A stretch of 64,000 bases of DNA from an uncultured Bacteroides sp. (GCA_949294185.1 CASFGA010000002.1:248001-312000), one strand, 5' to 3'; shown: positions 10,490-20,002, counted from the first letter of the stretch. Notes: generated by a model from the letters alone, not told the origin. Numbers and translations are program-made.

Positions 10490-10508
10490 ATCCAGCATAC
10501 CATAACAA

Positions 10509-10538
10509 ACACCGCTGCACATCAGCATGCAGCGGTGT
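10509..10538 (+). terminator. Hairpin terminator between the dipeptidase and DUF1349 genes
   Basis: An 11-bp perfect stem (ACACCGCTGCA with TGCAGCGGTGT) and 8-nt loop lie 19 bp past the dipeptidase stop, followed by CTTTGT. The convergent DUF1349 gene ends 21 bp further on, so the stem may serve both strands. Confidence 0.75.
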
Positions 10539-10559
10539 CTTTGTCCATAAACGCCCCAA

Positions 10560-11213
10560 TTATTCTTCCGCATTACTCTTCAGCCACTCCATCCGACGCT
10601 TGTCCGGCAGATGCTTCACGCTGAAATGCTCAAAGCGCACATCGAAACCTTCACCGTCGGGGCAGGATCCCATCAGCCCCACCTTTATCGGGGTATTGTC
10701 GGGCATCCAGGCATTGCGCATCATGGTATAGTTCACATCATCAAACGAATAGAATATCTCTATAGCATCCAGTCGCCTTACGGCCTTGATCCAGATGCAG
10801 TCCACCGGCTTTTCGAGCGCAATCACGCTCCAGTCACTCGTATGATGGGTCACGACGGTACTCAGATTGAATTTCCCGTCCACATACTCGATGCCTGCCT
10901 TGATGTAGTTTTCATGATCGATGCGGAGCATCATTCCCGCCTGATCGAAACGCACACGGTAATCGCCCGAAATCTTGACCTTCGCCTCAAACTCACCGCC
11001 GTATTCAGCATAAAGGAAAGGTGCGTCGTCGACCGTGAACCCGTAATGCGAAATGCGCCAGTAGTCGCTGTGTGGGGTTACAAACATCGAAAGCGTCTCA
11101 TCCTTTATCTCCCACTGCGACGGCTCGTTGAACCACTGCATCTTCTCAAGCGTCTGGGCGGAAAGCGTCTGCCATCCGCAGAATGCCAACACGGCGAATA
11201 TAAACTTCTTCAT
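10560..11213 (-). CDS. Secreted DUF1349 protein (concanavalin A-like fold)
   Basis: A 217-residue protein with a signal peptide (MKKFIFAVLAFCGWQTLSAQ, residues 1-20) followed by a DUF1349 domain over most of the rest, recognisable from the DYWRISHYGFTVDDAPFLY and FDQAGMMLRIDHENYIKAGI segments. DUF1349 adopts a lectin-like beta-sandwich related to yeast Regulation of enolase 1 and YesU; carbohydrate binding is likely but unproven. It is transcribed away from the LuxR-type regulator and has its own promoter box at 11246-11253. Confidence 0.85.
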   Translation of the reverse strand: MKKFIFAVLAFCGWQTLSAQTLEKMQWFNEPSQWEIKDETLSMFVTPHSDYWRISHYGFTVDDAPFLYAEYGGEFEAKVKISGDYRVRFDQAGMMLRIDHENYIKAGIEYVDGKFNLSTVVTHHTSDWSVIALEKPVDCIWIKAVRRLDAIEIFYSFDDVNYTMMRNAWMPDNTPIKVGLMGSCPDGEGFDVRFEHFSVKHLPDKRRMEWLKSNAEE

Positions 11214-11245
11214 CTTGCGTTACTTGTTTTACTTCATTACATTTG

Positions 11246-11253
11246 CAAAGATA
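11246..11253 (-). promoter_or_regulatory. Bacteroidetes-type -7 box for the DUF1349 gene
   Basis: TATCTTTG on the minus strand, 33 bp upstream of the DUF1349 start codon and in the divergent spacer before the LuxR-type gene. Confidence 0.65.
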
Positions 11254-11300
11254 ACCCGCCTTTCTCACGCGGGCAATACTGACAAATAACCATTTTTCAA

Positions 11301-12059
11301 ATGAACATACAGAAAAAACTGACCGACAAGTTGCTCCATCAGGCATTTTCCGCCACCGACCGGCAGGCCGAGAAAAGGCTGGAGACGCACCGCATGACCG
11401 CCCTGGCCTACGCACGGACGGAAAATGCCGTGGCCGTGCTCAGCGATATGAAAACGGACACCAGCTACATCTGCTACGGAGGGATGGCGGAAACACTCGG
11501 GCTAAACCGGAAAAATACAGTGCAAAACATCCGTTCGATATGGGAAGAAAAGATTTTTGACCGTATCCATCCGGATGATCTGATAGAGAAGCACGCAAGG
11601 GAACTGCGCTTCTTCCACTTTCTTAAAGGAATTTCACCCGAAAAGCGCACAGACTACTGCCTCACAAGCCAGATACGAATGAAAGACAATGCAGGCAGGT
11701 TTCACGCAGTGACCCACCGCATGTTTTATGTGGACAGCACTCCCGACGGAAGCATCTGGCTGGCACTGTGTCTCTATAACCTCTCGGCAGGCGAACAGAC
11801 GAAAGGCGGAATGATAACCGACTCGTCAAACGGAAAGTGCATCACCGTCAGCCAACAGACTTGCAGCGACCTGCTCAGCCAGAGGGAAAAGGAAATCCTG
11901 CGCCTCATCGGGGGAGGCAGGGCGAGCAAGGAGATTTCGCTGCTGCTGCACATCAGTGTCAATACGGTGAACCGACACCGGCAGAACATACTCGCCAAGC
12001 TGCGTGCCGGAAATTCGGTTCAGGCATACCAAATCGCCGAAGAATTAGGGTTACTCTAA
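11301..12059 (+). CDS. LuxR-type helix-turn-helix regulator with PAS-like sensor region
   Basis: A 252-residue transcription factor. Residues ~185-245 are a LuxR/GerE DNA-binding domain (LSQREKEILRLIGGGRASKE, ISVNTVNRHRQNILAKL). The N-terminal ~170 residues look PAS-like (IWEEKIFDRIHPDDLIEKHA is typical of PAS/PAC segments), suggesting that it senses a small molecule or redox state. There is no transmembrane segment or phospho-acceptor domain. Its 3' end overlaps the end of the convergent endonuclease-type gene by 9 bp. Targets are unknown; the divergent DUF1349 gene is the nearest candidate. Confidence 0.88.
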   Translation: MNIQKKLTDKLLHQAFSATDRQAEKRLETHRMTALAYARTENAVAVLSDMKTDTSYICYGGMAETLGLNRKNTVQNIRSIWEEKIFDRIHPDDLIEKHARELRFFHFLKGISPEKRTDYCLTSQIRMKDNAGRFHAVTHRMFYVDSTPDGSIWLALCLYNLSAGEQTKGGMITDSSNGKCITVSQQTCSDLLSQREKEILRLIGGGRASKEISLLLHISVNTVNRHRQNILAKLRAGNSVQAYQIAEELGLL

Positions 12060-13066
12060 AACTTCCAGTTCGAGCAAGACAGGCAGATGGTCACTGTACC
12101 CGCCATGATATTTCACACCTTTATAAGTGCGGAAAGGTATTTCCCCGCCATAACGCGTGTCATCCTCCAGAAGGAAAGGGAAACGCAGGATGCGGGCATT
12201 CTCATAACAAGTGCGGACATGCGGATTGCCGCCCAACAAATGACCGCTTACTATCATCTGGTCGAGCGTCCCCCACTCACCGTGATAGCGGTAGGTACCT
12301 CCCGGCTTGCCGTCCATCGATTATATAAAGTGCGCGGCTTTACCGCTCCTTCGGGTTTCACCGCACCGACCACTTCGGCTATCGAACGGTTGGAAGGATA
12401 GTCGTTGAAGTCTCCCATGACAATCACGTTCGGACTCTGGCGGACAGCCATCACCGAGTCTGCCGAACGGCGCAAATATCCGGCAACAAAAAGGCGGTAA
12501 GGCTCGGTTTCCTTCTCACCTCCCGAACGGGAAGGCAGATGGCACACAAACACATCGAGGGTATCGCCTGAAACCATTCGTCCCGCCACATGCAGAATGT
12601 CGCGTGTAGGCCGGCGGCCTACTTCTTCATTAGGGATGCGGACAGACTGCGTATACAAGTGACGGAACGTGTCAGACTGATAAAGCAGCGCCACATCGAT
12701 TCCCCGTTCATCGGGCGAATCGGTCATGACATACTTATATCCTGCCCCACGCAAAGAAGAGTGAGCCGCCAATCCCTTCACGCAATATTCGTTCTCCACT
12801 TCACACAGACCTACGAGGTCGGGGATTTCCGCCGCCAGAATCACCCGGGCAATGTTTTCCAGCTTCTCGCCATATCGCACATGGTTCCATCCGCGCAGAC
12901 TTCCGGGAAGAAACTCCTCGTCCTGCTTCAGCGAGTCATGACGGCAGTCGAAAAGATTCTCCACGTTGTACTCCATCACACGGAATACCTCCTGTGCGGC
13001 TGCCGGAATCCGAAGCAGGAGAACGGCAGCCGAAAGGATGAACACATTTCTCAGTCTCGCGCTCAT
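12051..13066 (-). pseudogene. Endonuclease/exonuclease/phosphatase family protein, frameshifted near 12318
   Basis: The gene encodes a secreted EEP-superfamily phosphoesterase (Mg-dependent, DNase I-like fold) in two frames. The first frame (13066 down to 12254) gives a signal peptide, YNVENLFDCRHD, LCEVENEYCV and VMGDFNDYPSN, then drifts into nonsense after LYNRW. The remainder, MDGKPGGTYRYHGEW, LDQMIVSG and the essential terminal YSDHLPVLLELE, continues in another frame from 12317 to 12051. A one-base loss between LYN and MDG (about 12318) explains both. Just before the break the protein repeats GAVKPEGAVKP. The ATG overlaps the pepD stop by 4 bp, so the two were co-translated. This may be a true inactivation or a sequencing error. 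Confidence 0.85.
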
Positions 13067-14520
13067 GCCTGCACCGGTATATGAGCCAGCACATCAAGCA
13101 GATGCCGCCAGAACTTGTCGACAGTAGGTATCAGCATACGCTCGTCGGGCGAATGAACACCGCGCAGCGTCGGCCCGAACGAAACCATGTCGAGCGAAGG
13201 ATACTTTTCAAGGAACAGGCCGCACTCCAGTCCGGCGTGAATAGCCTTTATCTTCGGCTCTACGCCGAACAGACGCTTGTAGCTGTCGACCGCAATATGA
13301 AGAATCTCCGACGAAGGATTCGGCTTCCATCCGGGATAGCCTTCGCCCGTAGAAGTGACGGCTCCGCCCAGTTCGAAGGCCGACCGCACCATCTGCGACA
13401 TGTCTTTGCGCGAAGAAAGGATGGAACTGCGCTGACTGGTCACCACCAGAATCTTTCCATCGCGCTGCTTTACCGAAGCCAGATTGGAGGAAGTCTCCAC
13501 CAGCCCTTCGATATCCTGGCTCATGGCATACACACCGTTGTGCACCGCATAAAGCGAATGCAGGAAACGTTTCATGGCTTCCGTCTCCATCACCTGCGGT
13601 TGGGCGGATTCCGACTCGAGCGTCATCACAAAGTTAGGCTCCGTAACCGAATATTCGTTTTCTATGTCGGCGATGAACACGTTCAGCTCTACACGCACCG
13701 ATTCCTTGTCCGCCATCGGGACGGCACACAGGGCATGCGCCTCACGCGGAATGGCATTGTGCAGATTTCCTCCGTCAATGGAACATATACGCAGGTCGTG
13801 GCGCCGCATAAGGGTCATCAGATAACGGTTGAGCAGCTTGTTGGCATTGGCACGGCCCTTGTTGATATCATCGCCTGAATGTCCTCCCGTCAGCCCCTTA
13901 ACAGCCACGCTGAAAAAGAAATAGCCTTCGGGAGCCTCCACCATCGGACAGGGAAATTCCGCCTCCGTGCGTGCCCCTCCCGCACATCCGATAAACAGCT
14001 CGCCTTCATCCTCCGAATCAAGATTGATGAGGATATCGCCGTTCATGAATCCTTCCTTCAGTGCGAAAGCGCCAGTCAGCCCCGTCTCCTCATCCACGGT
14101 GAAAAGACACTCCAACGGGCCGTGCTTCACATCGTCTGCCGCCAGAACAGCCAGTTCCGCAGCAATTCCGATGCCGTTGTCGGCTCCCAATGTAGTCCCT
14201 TTGGCACGCAGCCACTCCCCGTCGATGTAAGTTTCAATCGGGTCGGCATCAAAATCGTGAGCCACATCGTTGTTCTTCTCGCACACCATGTCCATGTGCG
14301 ACTGAAGCACCACCCGCTTGCGGTTCTCCATACCTGCGGCGGCCGGCTTCCTTATCAATACGTTTCCGGCCTCATCCTCTTTATATTCAAGCCCGTTGGC
14401 CTGGGCAAAGGCTGTGAGATAAGCTCTGATCTTTTCCTCCTTTTTTGAAGGACGCGGCACACCGCACACTTCTTCAAAATAACGGAACACGCATTCCGGT
14501 TTCAAGTCTTTCTTTTCCAT
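13063..14520 (-). CDS. pepD: Cytosolic aminoacyl-histidine dipeptidase (PepD-like, M20/M28 type)
   Basis: A 485-residue di-zinc dipeptidase with broad specificity for Xaa-His and other dipeptides. Ligand and catalytic motifs: VLQSHMDMVCEKN (His/Asp near residue 77), LGADNGIGIA (bridging Asp), FTVDEETGLTGA (catalytic Glu pair near 145), LINLDSEDEGELFIGCAGG and GGHSGDDINKGRANANKL (lid domain). The start at 14520 (MEKKDLKP) is preferred to an ATG three codons upstream. It shares an operon with the endonuclease-type gene, whose start overlaps its stop. A paralogue begins at 63268; the two differ clearly in sequence. Confidence 0.95.
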   Translation of the reverse strand: MEKKDLKPECVFRYFEEVCGVPRPSKKEEKIRAYLTAFAQANGLEYKEDEAGNVLIRKPAAAGMENRKRVVLQSHMDMVCEKNNDVAHDFDADPIETYIDGEWLRAKGTTLGADNGIGIAAELAVLAADDVKHGPLECLFTVDEETGLTGAFALKEGFMNGDILINLDSEDEGELFIGCAGGARTEAEFPCPMVEAPEGYFFFSVAVKGLTGGHSGDDINKGRANANKLLNRYLMTLMRRHDLRICSIDGGNLHNAIPREAHALCAVPMADKESVRVELNVFIADIENEYSVTEPNFVMTLESESAQPQVMETEAMKRFLHSLYAVHNGVYAMSQDIEGLVETSSNLASVKQRDGKILVVTSQRSSILSSRKDMSQMVRSAFELGGAVTSTGEGYPGWKPNPSSEILHIAVDSYKRLFGVEPKIKAIHAGLECGLFLEKYPSLDMVSFGPTLRGVHSPDERMLIPTVDKFWRHLLDVLAHIPVQA

Positions 14521-14646
14521 AAAAATCATCTTGTTTCGTCTGAATTAATAATCAACATTCCGCAAAAATAAGTTAAATACCTCCGTTTATATCCCCTAAA
14601 AATAGTTTTTTCGGCAAGAAAGCCACAGAGATAATGACAAAAACTA

Positions 14647-14654
14647 TATATTTG
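14647..14654 (+). promoter_or_regulatory. Bacteroidetes-type -7 box for the small membrane protein and ompH genes
   Basis: TATATTTG followed by CACC lies 21 bp upstream of the ATG at 14675, matching the TAnnTTTG consensus. No separate box is evident before the ompH-like gene 13 bp downstream, so the two are probably one transcript. Confidence 0.65.
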
Positions 14655-14674
14655 CACCACAAAAATAAGAAGAA

Positions 14675-14908
14675 ATGCTCAAGACTATCTTGGTTGCAGT
14701 GTTAATAGTTGCTATTTGCATCGCACTGTTATCGGTCAAAATACTTCTGAAAAAGAACGGACGCTTTCCCAACACCCATGTGAGCGGGAACAAGGCGCTG
14801 CGCAAGCAGGGTATAGGCTGTGTGCAGTCGCAAGACCGTGAGGCGCGGAAAACGAATCCGCACGCCATCCCCGAAAGAAGGGCATTGACAACAGAAGACA
14901 ATAATTAA
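14675..14908 (+). CDS. Small single-span membrane protein, conserved in Bacteroidales
   Basis: A 77-residue protein: one transmembrane helix at residues ~4-24 (TILVAVLIVAICIALLSVKI) followed by a basic, polar tail with CVQSQDREAR and a single Cys. The tail pattern of N-terminal helix plus GNKALRKQGIGC is one I associate with small conserved Bacteroidales proteins, but I know no function. Its position immediately before an OmpH-like lipoprotein gene, with a shared promoter and a 12-bp gap, is the main clue and points to the envelope. Confidence 0.75.
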   Translation: MLKTILVAVLIVAICIALLSVKILLKKNGRFPNTHVSGNKALRKQGIGCVQSQDREARKTNPHAIPERRALTTEDNN

Positions 14909-14920
14909 TTAAAAACAGAT

Positions 14921-15526
14921 ATGAAAAAGATGAAAAACATCCTGAAAGGATTTGCGGCAGTGGCTATGGCGCTGATGTTTGCCCAGTGTACGGACAACAA
15001 GGCTGCTTCTACCGCTGAAAAGGCTGTTCCGGCTACAGTCAACACGGGAACGATGAAAATAGCTTATGTAGAAATCGACTCACTGCTGACCAAATACCGC
15101 TACTGGAACGAGCTGAACGAGCTGATGATTCAAAAAGAAGAAAACATCCGCACCACGCTGAACGAAAAGGCCAAGGAGCTGGATCAGGAGATGCGCGAAT
15201 TCCAGCGCAAGCTTGAAAACAACGGCTTCGTAAGCCGCGAACGTGCCGAGCAGGAAAACCTGCGTCTGGTACAGAAGCAGCGTGACCTGCAACAGCTTCA
15301 AGAGAAGCTGGCAGGGGACTTGCAGACCGAAAACCAGAAGAACAGCCTGCAACTGCGCGACTCCATCAACGCTTTCCTGAAAATCTATAATAAGGACAAG
15401 GGTTATGACCTGATCATCAGCAATACGGGATTCGACAACCTGCTTTATGCCAACGATGCCTACAACATCACGCAGGAAATCGTAGACGGACTGAACGCCC
15501 GCTATAACCCGCAAACAAAGAAATAA
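14921..15526 (+). CDS. OmpH/Skp-family periplasmic chaperone, predicted lipoprotein
   Basis: A 201-residue OmpH/Skp-like protein. The N-terminus (MKKMKNILKGFAAVAMALMF then AQC at about residue 23) looks like a lipoprotein signal with lipid attachment at that Cys, unlike soluble Skp. The mature part starts with the typical MKIAYVEIDSLLTKYRYWNE, followed by a long charged coiled-coil arm (residues ~75-145, rich in Glu/Lys/Gln) and the C-terminal LIISNTGFDNLLYANDAYNI. Skp proteins hold outer-membrane proteins unfolded in transit. A strong terminator follows at 15555. Confidence 0.9.
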   Translation: MKKMKNILKGFAAVAMALMFAQCTDNKAASTAEKAVPATVNTGTMKIAYVEIDSLLTKYRYWNELNELMIQKEENIRTTLNEKAKELDQEMREFQRKLENNGFVSRERAEQENLRLVQKQRDLQQLQEKLAGDLQTENQKNSLQLRDSINAFLKIYNKDKGYDLIISNTGFDNLLYANDAYNITQEIVDGLNARYNPQTKK

Positions 15527-15554
15527 CCATAAACCAACCATCAGAATTCAAGAG

Positions 15555-15604
15555 ACACGGATTGCACGGACTGGTCACATAGCCGTGTAATCCGTGTTTC
15601 GTTT
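15555..15604 (+). terminator. Intrinsic terminator after the OmpH-like gene
   Basis: A 15-bp stem with one G-U pair (15555-15569 with 15583-15597) is followed by TTTCGTTT, 29 bp past the stop codon. Confidence 0.85.
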
Positions 15605-15635
15605 CCATCCCTATCCTTTATATATCCGGCTACCG

Positions 15636-16799
15636 ATGAAGACTCTGCTCACACATACGCTTATCCTGCTCATACTATCAGGCATGGCCGCCACGGCCAC
15701 GGCCCAAAACAAGCGGACGGCTTTCCGCATCACCATACTCAACACGCTGGGAGAACCGCAGGCAGGGATGGTGCTGAAAATAACCGGATACAGCCAGGAG
15801 CATACAAGCGACTCATCAGGTGTCATCCGCTTCGAGCACGATGTGAACAAAAATTACACCCGTATGGCGAACTTCTACTTCCCGTCCGACAAGACCCGAC
15901 CGGTAAAGACCCTGAAGCTCAACGAAGCACTTGCCGACACGCTGCTTTACATCGACAGTCCCGAAAATCTCGCCCAGATGAAGCAAAGCGGACGCCTGTT
16001 TCCGATAGAGGGAATCGTCAAGCACGACGGGACTCCCCTTGCCGGAGCTGAAATCCAGATACAGGGAACGGGACGGAAAGCCACCACCGACACACAGGGG
16101 CGGTTCTGCATCGAAGCCGACTACAGCCATCTCATCGTGGTGCGCGCCGAGGGAATGGAAACGCACTATTCAGAAATCCGGCCTTTCCTCACCCATGCCG
16201 ACAGACCGTATGAGGTAAATATGCGTGCAAAAGGTTCTGACCGCATCTATACCACCGTCGAGCAGATGCCGGAATACCCGGGCGGAATGAAGGCCTTTTT
16301 CAACTACATCGAGCGTAAGCTCCGCCCCTCACATCTCGCCGAAGAGACGGATACGGAGGGAGTGACCGTCATCCAGTTTGTGGTAGAAAAAGACGGCCGC
16401 ATCACTTCGCCTTCCATCGTCCGCCCGCTACAGGCTTCGCTTGACACCGCCGCACTCGAAGTCATCCAAACGATGCCGCGATGGAGAGCCGGAAAGGAAA
16501 AAAGCGTCAACGTGCGCTGCAAGTATTCCGTACCCATCCGCTTCAAGAAACCGCTTCCCGAACCTCCCATGTCGCCTGCCGACTCCCTCCGCATGATTGC
16601 CCGGGCACAGCAGGCCGACAGCATCAGCAAGCTGCCTCCGGCCGCCATAAGAGGCCGACTCACGCAGCACGCTGAAATTCCCGTCCCAACGTTTTCCGCA
16701 GCCGAAGGTATCCGTCTGGAATACAGAAAGCTTCCCTATGTGGAACTGAAGGAAAAGAAACGCGGATTCTTCCGCCGACTGTTCGGCAGGAAAGACTGA
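15636..16799 (+). CDS. Exported protein with carboxypeptidase-regulatory-like repeats and TonB C-terminal domain
   Basis: A 387-residue protein. After a signal peptide (MKTLLTHTLILLILSGMAAT, start chosen for this reason) there are two beta-sandwich, CarboxypepD_reg-like segments (about 25-85 around LGEPQAGMVLKITGYSQEHT and about 125-180 around GTPLAGAEIQIQGTGRKATT). A TonB C-terminal-like domain follows at about 210-305 (VEQMPEYPGGMKAFFNYIER, TVIQFVVEKDGRITSPSIVR, MPRWRAGKEKSVNVRCKYSV). The tail is charged. In Bacteroidetes this domain also occurs in proteins that are not energy transducers; no membrane anchor other than the signal is seen, so the role is open. Confidence 0.85.
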   Translation: MKTLLTHTLILLILSGMAATATAQNKRTAFRITILNTLGEPQAGMVLKITGYSQEHTSDSSGVIRFEHDVNKNYTRMANFYFPSDKTRPVKTLKLNEALADTLLYIDSPENLAQMKQSGRLFPIEGIVKHDGTPLAGAEIQIQGTGRKATTDTQGRFCIEADYSHLIVVRAEGMETHYSEIRPFLTHADRPYEVNMRAKGSDRIYTTVEQMPEYPGGMKAFFNYIERKLRPSHLAEETDTEGVTVIQFVVEKDGRITSPSIVRPLQASLDTAALEVIQTMPRWRAGKEKSVNVRCKYSVPIRFKKPLPEPPMSPADSLRMIARAQQADSISKLPPAAIRGRLTQHAEIPVPTFSAAEGIRLEYRKLPYVELKEKKRGFFRRLFGRKD

Positions 16800-16844
16800 A
16801 CATGAAAATCTTCCGCAAATCGGGGAATATATCCGTCTGATTCG

Positions 16845-16853
16845 TTACCTTTG
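16845..16853 (+). promoter_or_regulatory. Probable -7 box for the DPP IV-like gene
   Basis: TTACCTTTG at this position, followed by CATG, resembles the TAnnTTTG box and lies 42 bp before the ATG at 16895. Confidence 0.5.
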
Positions 16854-16894
16854 CATGCAGCCTTAACGGAAAAGAAACCAAAATACAAAACAAT

Positions 16895-19093
16895 ATGAAA
16901 AGACTCATCACATTTTTCTGCCTGCTGTCTTTCCTCGTCGGAATGCAGGCGCAGAAAGTCTCCCTGCAGGATGTGGCGGCCGGAACCTACCGTGCCCAGT
17001 CTATCCACGGCCTGAAGCCGATGCTGGACGGAGAGCATTACACGCAAATCAGCGCCGACCACAAGCGCATCGTGAAATATTCCTTCAAGACGGGCGAAGA
17101 GGCAGGTACGCTGTTCGATGTCGCCACCGCGCGCAACCACACGCTCCAGTCGTTCGACGACTATATCATGTCGCCCGACGAAAGTCTTATCCTGATTCAG
17201 ACGGAGACCAAACCCATCTACCGCCGCTCGTTTACCGCCGTATATTATATATATAGTGTGAAAAACCGCACGCTCACGCCTCTCTCTGAGGGAGGGCCGC
17301 AGCAAGTGCCCCTGTTTTCACCGGACAGCCACCAGATTGCATTCGTGCGAAACAACAATATCTTCTTGGTGAAACTGCTTTTTGGAAACAGCGAATCGCA
17401 GGTGACAAAGGACGGGGAATACAACAAGGTGCTGAACGGAATCCCCGACTGGGTGTATGAAGAAGAATTCGGATTCAACCGCGCGTTCGACTTCAGCGCC
17501 GACAGCCGCATGATTGCCTATATCCGCTTCGACGAAAGCCAGGTGCCGACTTTTTCCTTCCCCGAATACAAGGGGATGTTCCCCGCACAGGAGGAATACG
17601 CCGGATATCCCGGAGCCTATACATACAAGTATCCCAAAGCAGGCGAAGTCAACTCACGGGTCAGCGTGCATACGTTCGACATCAAGAGCCGCGTTACGCG
17701 CAAAATGAATCTGGAAATGGATGCCGACGGATACATCCCGCGCATCAAGTTCACTTCCGACCCTGAAAAGCTAGCCATCATGACGCTCAACCGCCATCAG
17801 AGCCGTTTCGACATCTATATGGCCAATCCTCGCAGCGCCGTCTGCAAGGCCATCATCCGCGATGAATCGGAACAATACATCAAGGAACCGGCTTATGCCG
17901 ACATCGCCTTCTATCCCGAAAACATCGTGATGATGAGCGAGCGCGACGGATACAACCACCTGTATCTGTACACCATCGGAGGAAATCTGGTGAAACAGAT
18001 TACGAAGGGCGAATTTGAGGTGAAAGAATTCTTGGGATGGGACCGGAAAGCGAACGCATTCTACTATACAAGCAACGAAGAGAGTCCGCTCCGCACTGCT
18101 GTATACCGCATGGACGCGAAAGGGAAAAAGACGAAACTCTCCACACGCACAGGCACGAACAGCGCCCTGTTCAGCAAAAACTTCGCCTACTACATCAATA
18201 CCTATTCAAGCAAAGACACACCCACGCTCATCACGCTGAACAGCAACAAGGGGAAAGAGCTCGCCACGCTGATGGACAACGCCGGACTGAAGTCGGAACT
18301 GGCAACGCTGAACATGCCGCAGAAGGAATTCTTCACTTTCAAGACTTCCGAAGGCGTGGAGCTGAACGGATGGATGATGAAGCCCGCCGGCTTCGACCCG
18401 AACAAGAAGTATCCCGTCATCATGCACCAATACAGCGGACCTGGTTCGCAGCAGGTACTCGACCGCTGGGGCATCGGCAGCTTCAGCGACGGAGGCATGT
18501 TTGAAGCCTACATGTGCGACAAAGGCTACATCATGGTATGTGTGGACGGACGCGGAACAGGCGGACGGGGAGCCGCCTTCGAGAAATGCACCTACCTTTT
18601 CCTGGGGGTGAAGGAAGCCCAAGACCAGGCCGAAACCGCCCGCTATCTGGGCACACTGCCTTATGTAGACGGCAGCCGCATCGGAATATGGGGATGGAGC
18701 TTCGGGGGATACACCACACTGATGTCGATGAGCGAAGGTTCGGGAGCATTCAAGGCGGGAGTAGCCGTTGCCGCACCCACCGACTGGCGCTTCTACGACA
18801 CCATCTACACCGAACGCTTCATGCGCACGCCCAAGGAGAACGGTGAAGGCTATGATGCCGGCTCACCCATCAGGCAGGCTTCCAAGCTGCAAGGCAAGCT
18901 GCTGCTCATCCACGGCACGGCAGACGACAATGTGCATTATCAGAACTGTGCCGAATACAGTGAAGCGCTGGTGCAGGCAGGCAAGCAGTTTGACATGCAG
19001 ATTTATACCAACCGCAACCACGGCATATCGGGAGGCAACACGCGAAACCATCTGATGAACCGTGTGGCCGACTTTTTCATTGAAAACCTTTAA
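16895..19093 (+). CDS. S9 family serine peptidase, dipeptidyl peptidase IV-like
   Basis: A 732-residue exported prolyl dipeptidase. A signal peptide (ITFFCLLSFLVGMQA) precedes an N-terminal beta-propeller (about 30-470, with the DPP IV motif WVYEEEFGF that recognises the substrate N-terminus). The alpha/beta-hydrolase domain carries the triad: Ser in GWSFGGYTTL, Asp in HGTADDNVHYQ and His in NRNHGISGG. It cleaves X-Pro dipeptides from peptide N-termini, probably in the periplasm, feeding amino acid uptake. lipA begins 60 bp downstream on the same strand. Confidence 0.95.
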   Translation: MKRLITFFCLLSFLVGMQAQKVSLQDVAAGTYRAQSIHGLKPMLDGEHYTQISADHKRIVKYSFKTGEEAGTLFDVATARNHTLQSFDDYIMSPDESLILIQTETKPIYRRSFTAVYYIYSVKNRTLTPLSEGGPQQVPLFSPDSHQIAFVRNNNIFLVKLLFGNSESQVTKDGEYNKVLNGIPDWVYEEEFGFNRAFDFSADSRMIAYIRFDESQVPTFSFPEYKGMFPAQEEYAGYPGAYTYKYPKAGEVNSRVSVHTFDIKSRVTRKMNLEMDADGYIPRIKFTSDPEKLAIMTLNRHQSRFDIYMANPRSAVCKAIIRDESEQYIKEPAYADIAFYPENIVMMSERDGYNHLYLYTIGGNLVKQITKGEFEVKEFLGWDRKANAFYYTSNEESPLRTAVYRMDAKGKKTKLSTRTGTNSALFSKNFAYYINTYSSKDTPTLITLNSNKGKELATLMDNAGLKSELATLNMPQKEFFTFKTSEGVELNGWMMKPAGFDPNKKYPVIMHQYSGPGSQQVLDRWGIGSFSDGGMFEAYMCDKGYIMVCVDGRGTGGRGAAFEKCTYLFLGVKEAQDQAETARYLGTLPYVDGSRIGIWGWSFGGYTTLMSMSEGSGAFKAGVAVAAPTDWRFYDTIYTERFMRTPKENGEGYDAGSPIRQASKLQGKLLLIHGTADDNVHYQNCAEYSEALVQAGKQFDMQIYTNRNHGISGGNTRNHLMNRVADFFIENL

Positions 19094-19153
19094 TCAGCAG
19101 ACGGTGAACAGTTGACAATGAACTGCTCACCGTCAATCGCCAACTCACTTTCC

Positions 19154-20002
19154 ATGGAACACGTAAAAAAGCCAGACTGGCTGAAAATCAATATCGGAAC
19201 CAATCCGCGATACACCGAGACCAAACGTATCGTAGACACGCACAAGCTGCACACCATCTGCAGCAGCGGACGCTGCCCGAATCTGGGGGAATGCTGGGGA
19301 AAGGGTACCGCCACCTTCATGATAGGCGGGGCAGTCTGCACGCGAGCCTGCAAGTTCTGCAACACGCAGACGGGCAAGCCCCTGCCCCTCGATGCGGAAG
19401 AACCGCGGCGCGTAGCCGAATCCGTGCGCCTGATGAAGCTCAGCCATGCCGTCATCACCTCGGTCGACCGCGACGACCTGCCCGATCTGGGGGCGGCACA
19501 CTGGGCAGCCACACTGTCCGCCATCCGCGAAATGAATCCGGATACCACTGTCGAAGCCCTTATCCCCGATTTTCAGGGGCGGGAAGAACTGATTGCACAG
19601 GTTATCCAAACCCGTCCCGACATTCTTTCACACAACATGGAGACGGTGCGCCGCATCACTCCGCTGGTGCGGAGCGTAGCCCGCTACGAAAGCAGTCTGA
19701 AAGTCATCCGGCAGATAGCGGAAAGCGGCATCACTGCCAAGTCGGGCATCATGGTGGGACTGGGCGAAACGCCCGAAGAAGTGGAGGAAGTGATGGACGA
19801 CCTGCTGGCGTGCGGCTGCCGGATACTCACCATCGGACAATATCTCCAGCCAAGCCGGCGGCATTATCCTGTGCATGAATACGTAACGCCCGAACAGTTC
19901 AGGCTGTACAAAGAGACCGGAGAACGGAAAGGTTTCGCAAAAGTGGAAAGCGGCCCGCTGGTACGCTCTTCATACCATGCAGAAAAACATCTGCTGAAGT
20001 GA
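19154..20002 (+). CDS. lipA: Lipoyl synthase (radical SAM)
   Basis: Inserts two sulfurs into octanoyl-protein to make lipoate for the 2-oxoacid dehydrogenase and glycine cleavage complexes. From the ATG at 19154 (MEHVKKPDWLK) the protein is 282 residues. Both iron-sulfur clusters are accounted for: the auxiliary cluster at Cys36, Cys41 and Cys47 (CSSGRCPNLGEC) with the C-terminal serine of VRSSYHAEKH, and the radical SAM cluster at Cys62, Cys66 and Cys69 (CTRACKFC). I rejected an ATG 14 codons upstream because the added residues are low complexity and unlike LipA. Confidence 0.97.
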   Translation: MEHVKKPDWLKINIGTNPRYTETKRIVDTHKLHTICSSGRCPNLGECWGKGTATFMIGGAVCTRACKFCNTQTGKPLPLDAEEPRRVAESVRLMKLSHAVITSVDRDDLPDLGAAHWAATLSAIREMNPDTTVEALIPDFQGREELIAQVIQTRPDILSHNMETVRRITPLVRSVARYESSLKVIRQIAESGITAKSGIMVGLGETPEEVEEVMDDLLACGCRILTIGQYLQPSRRHYPVHEYVTPEQFRLYKETGERKGFAKVESGPLVRSSYHAEKHLLK

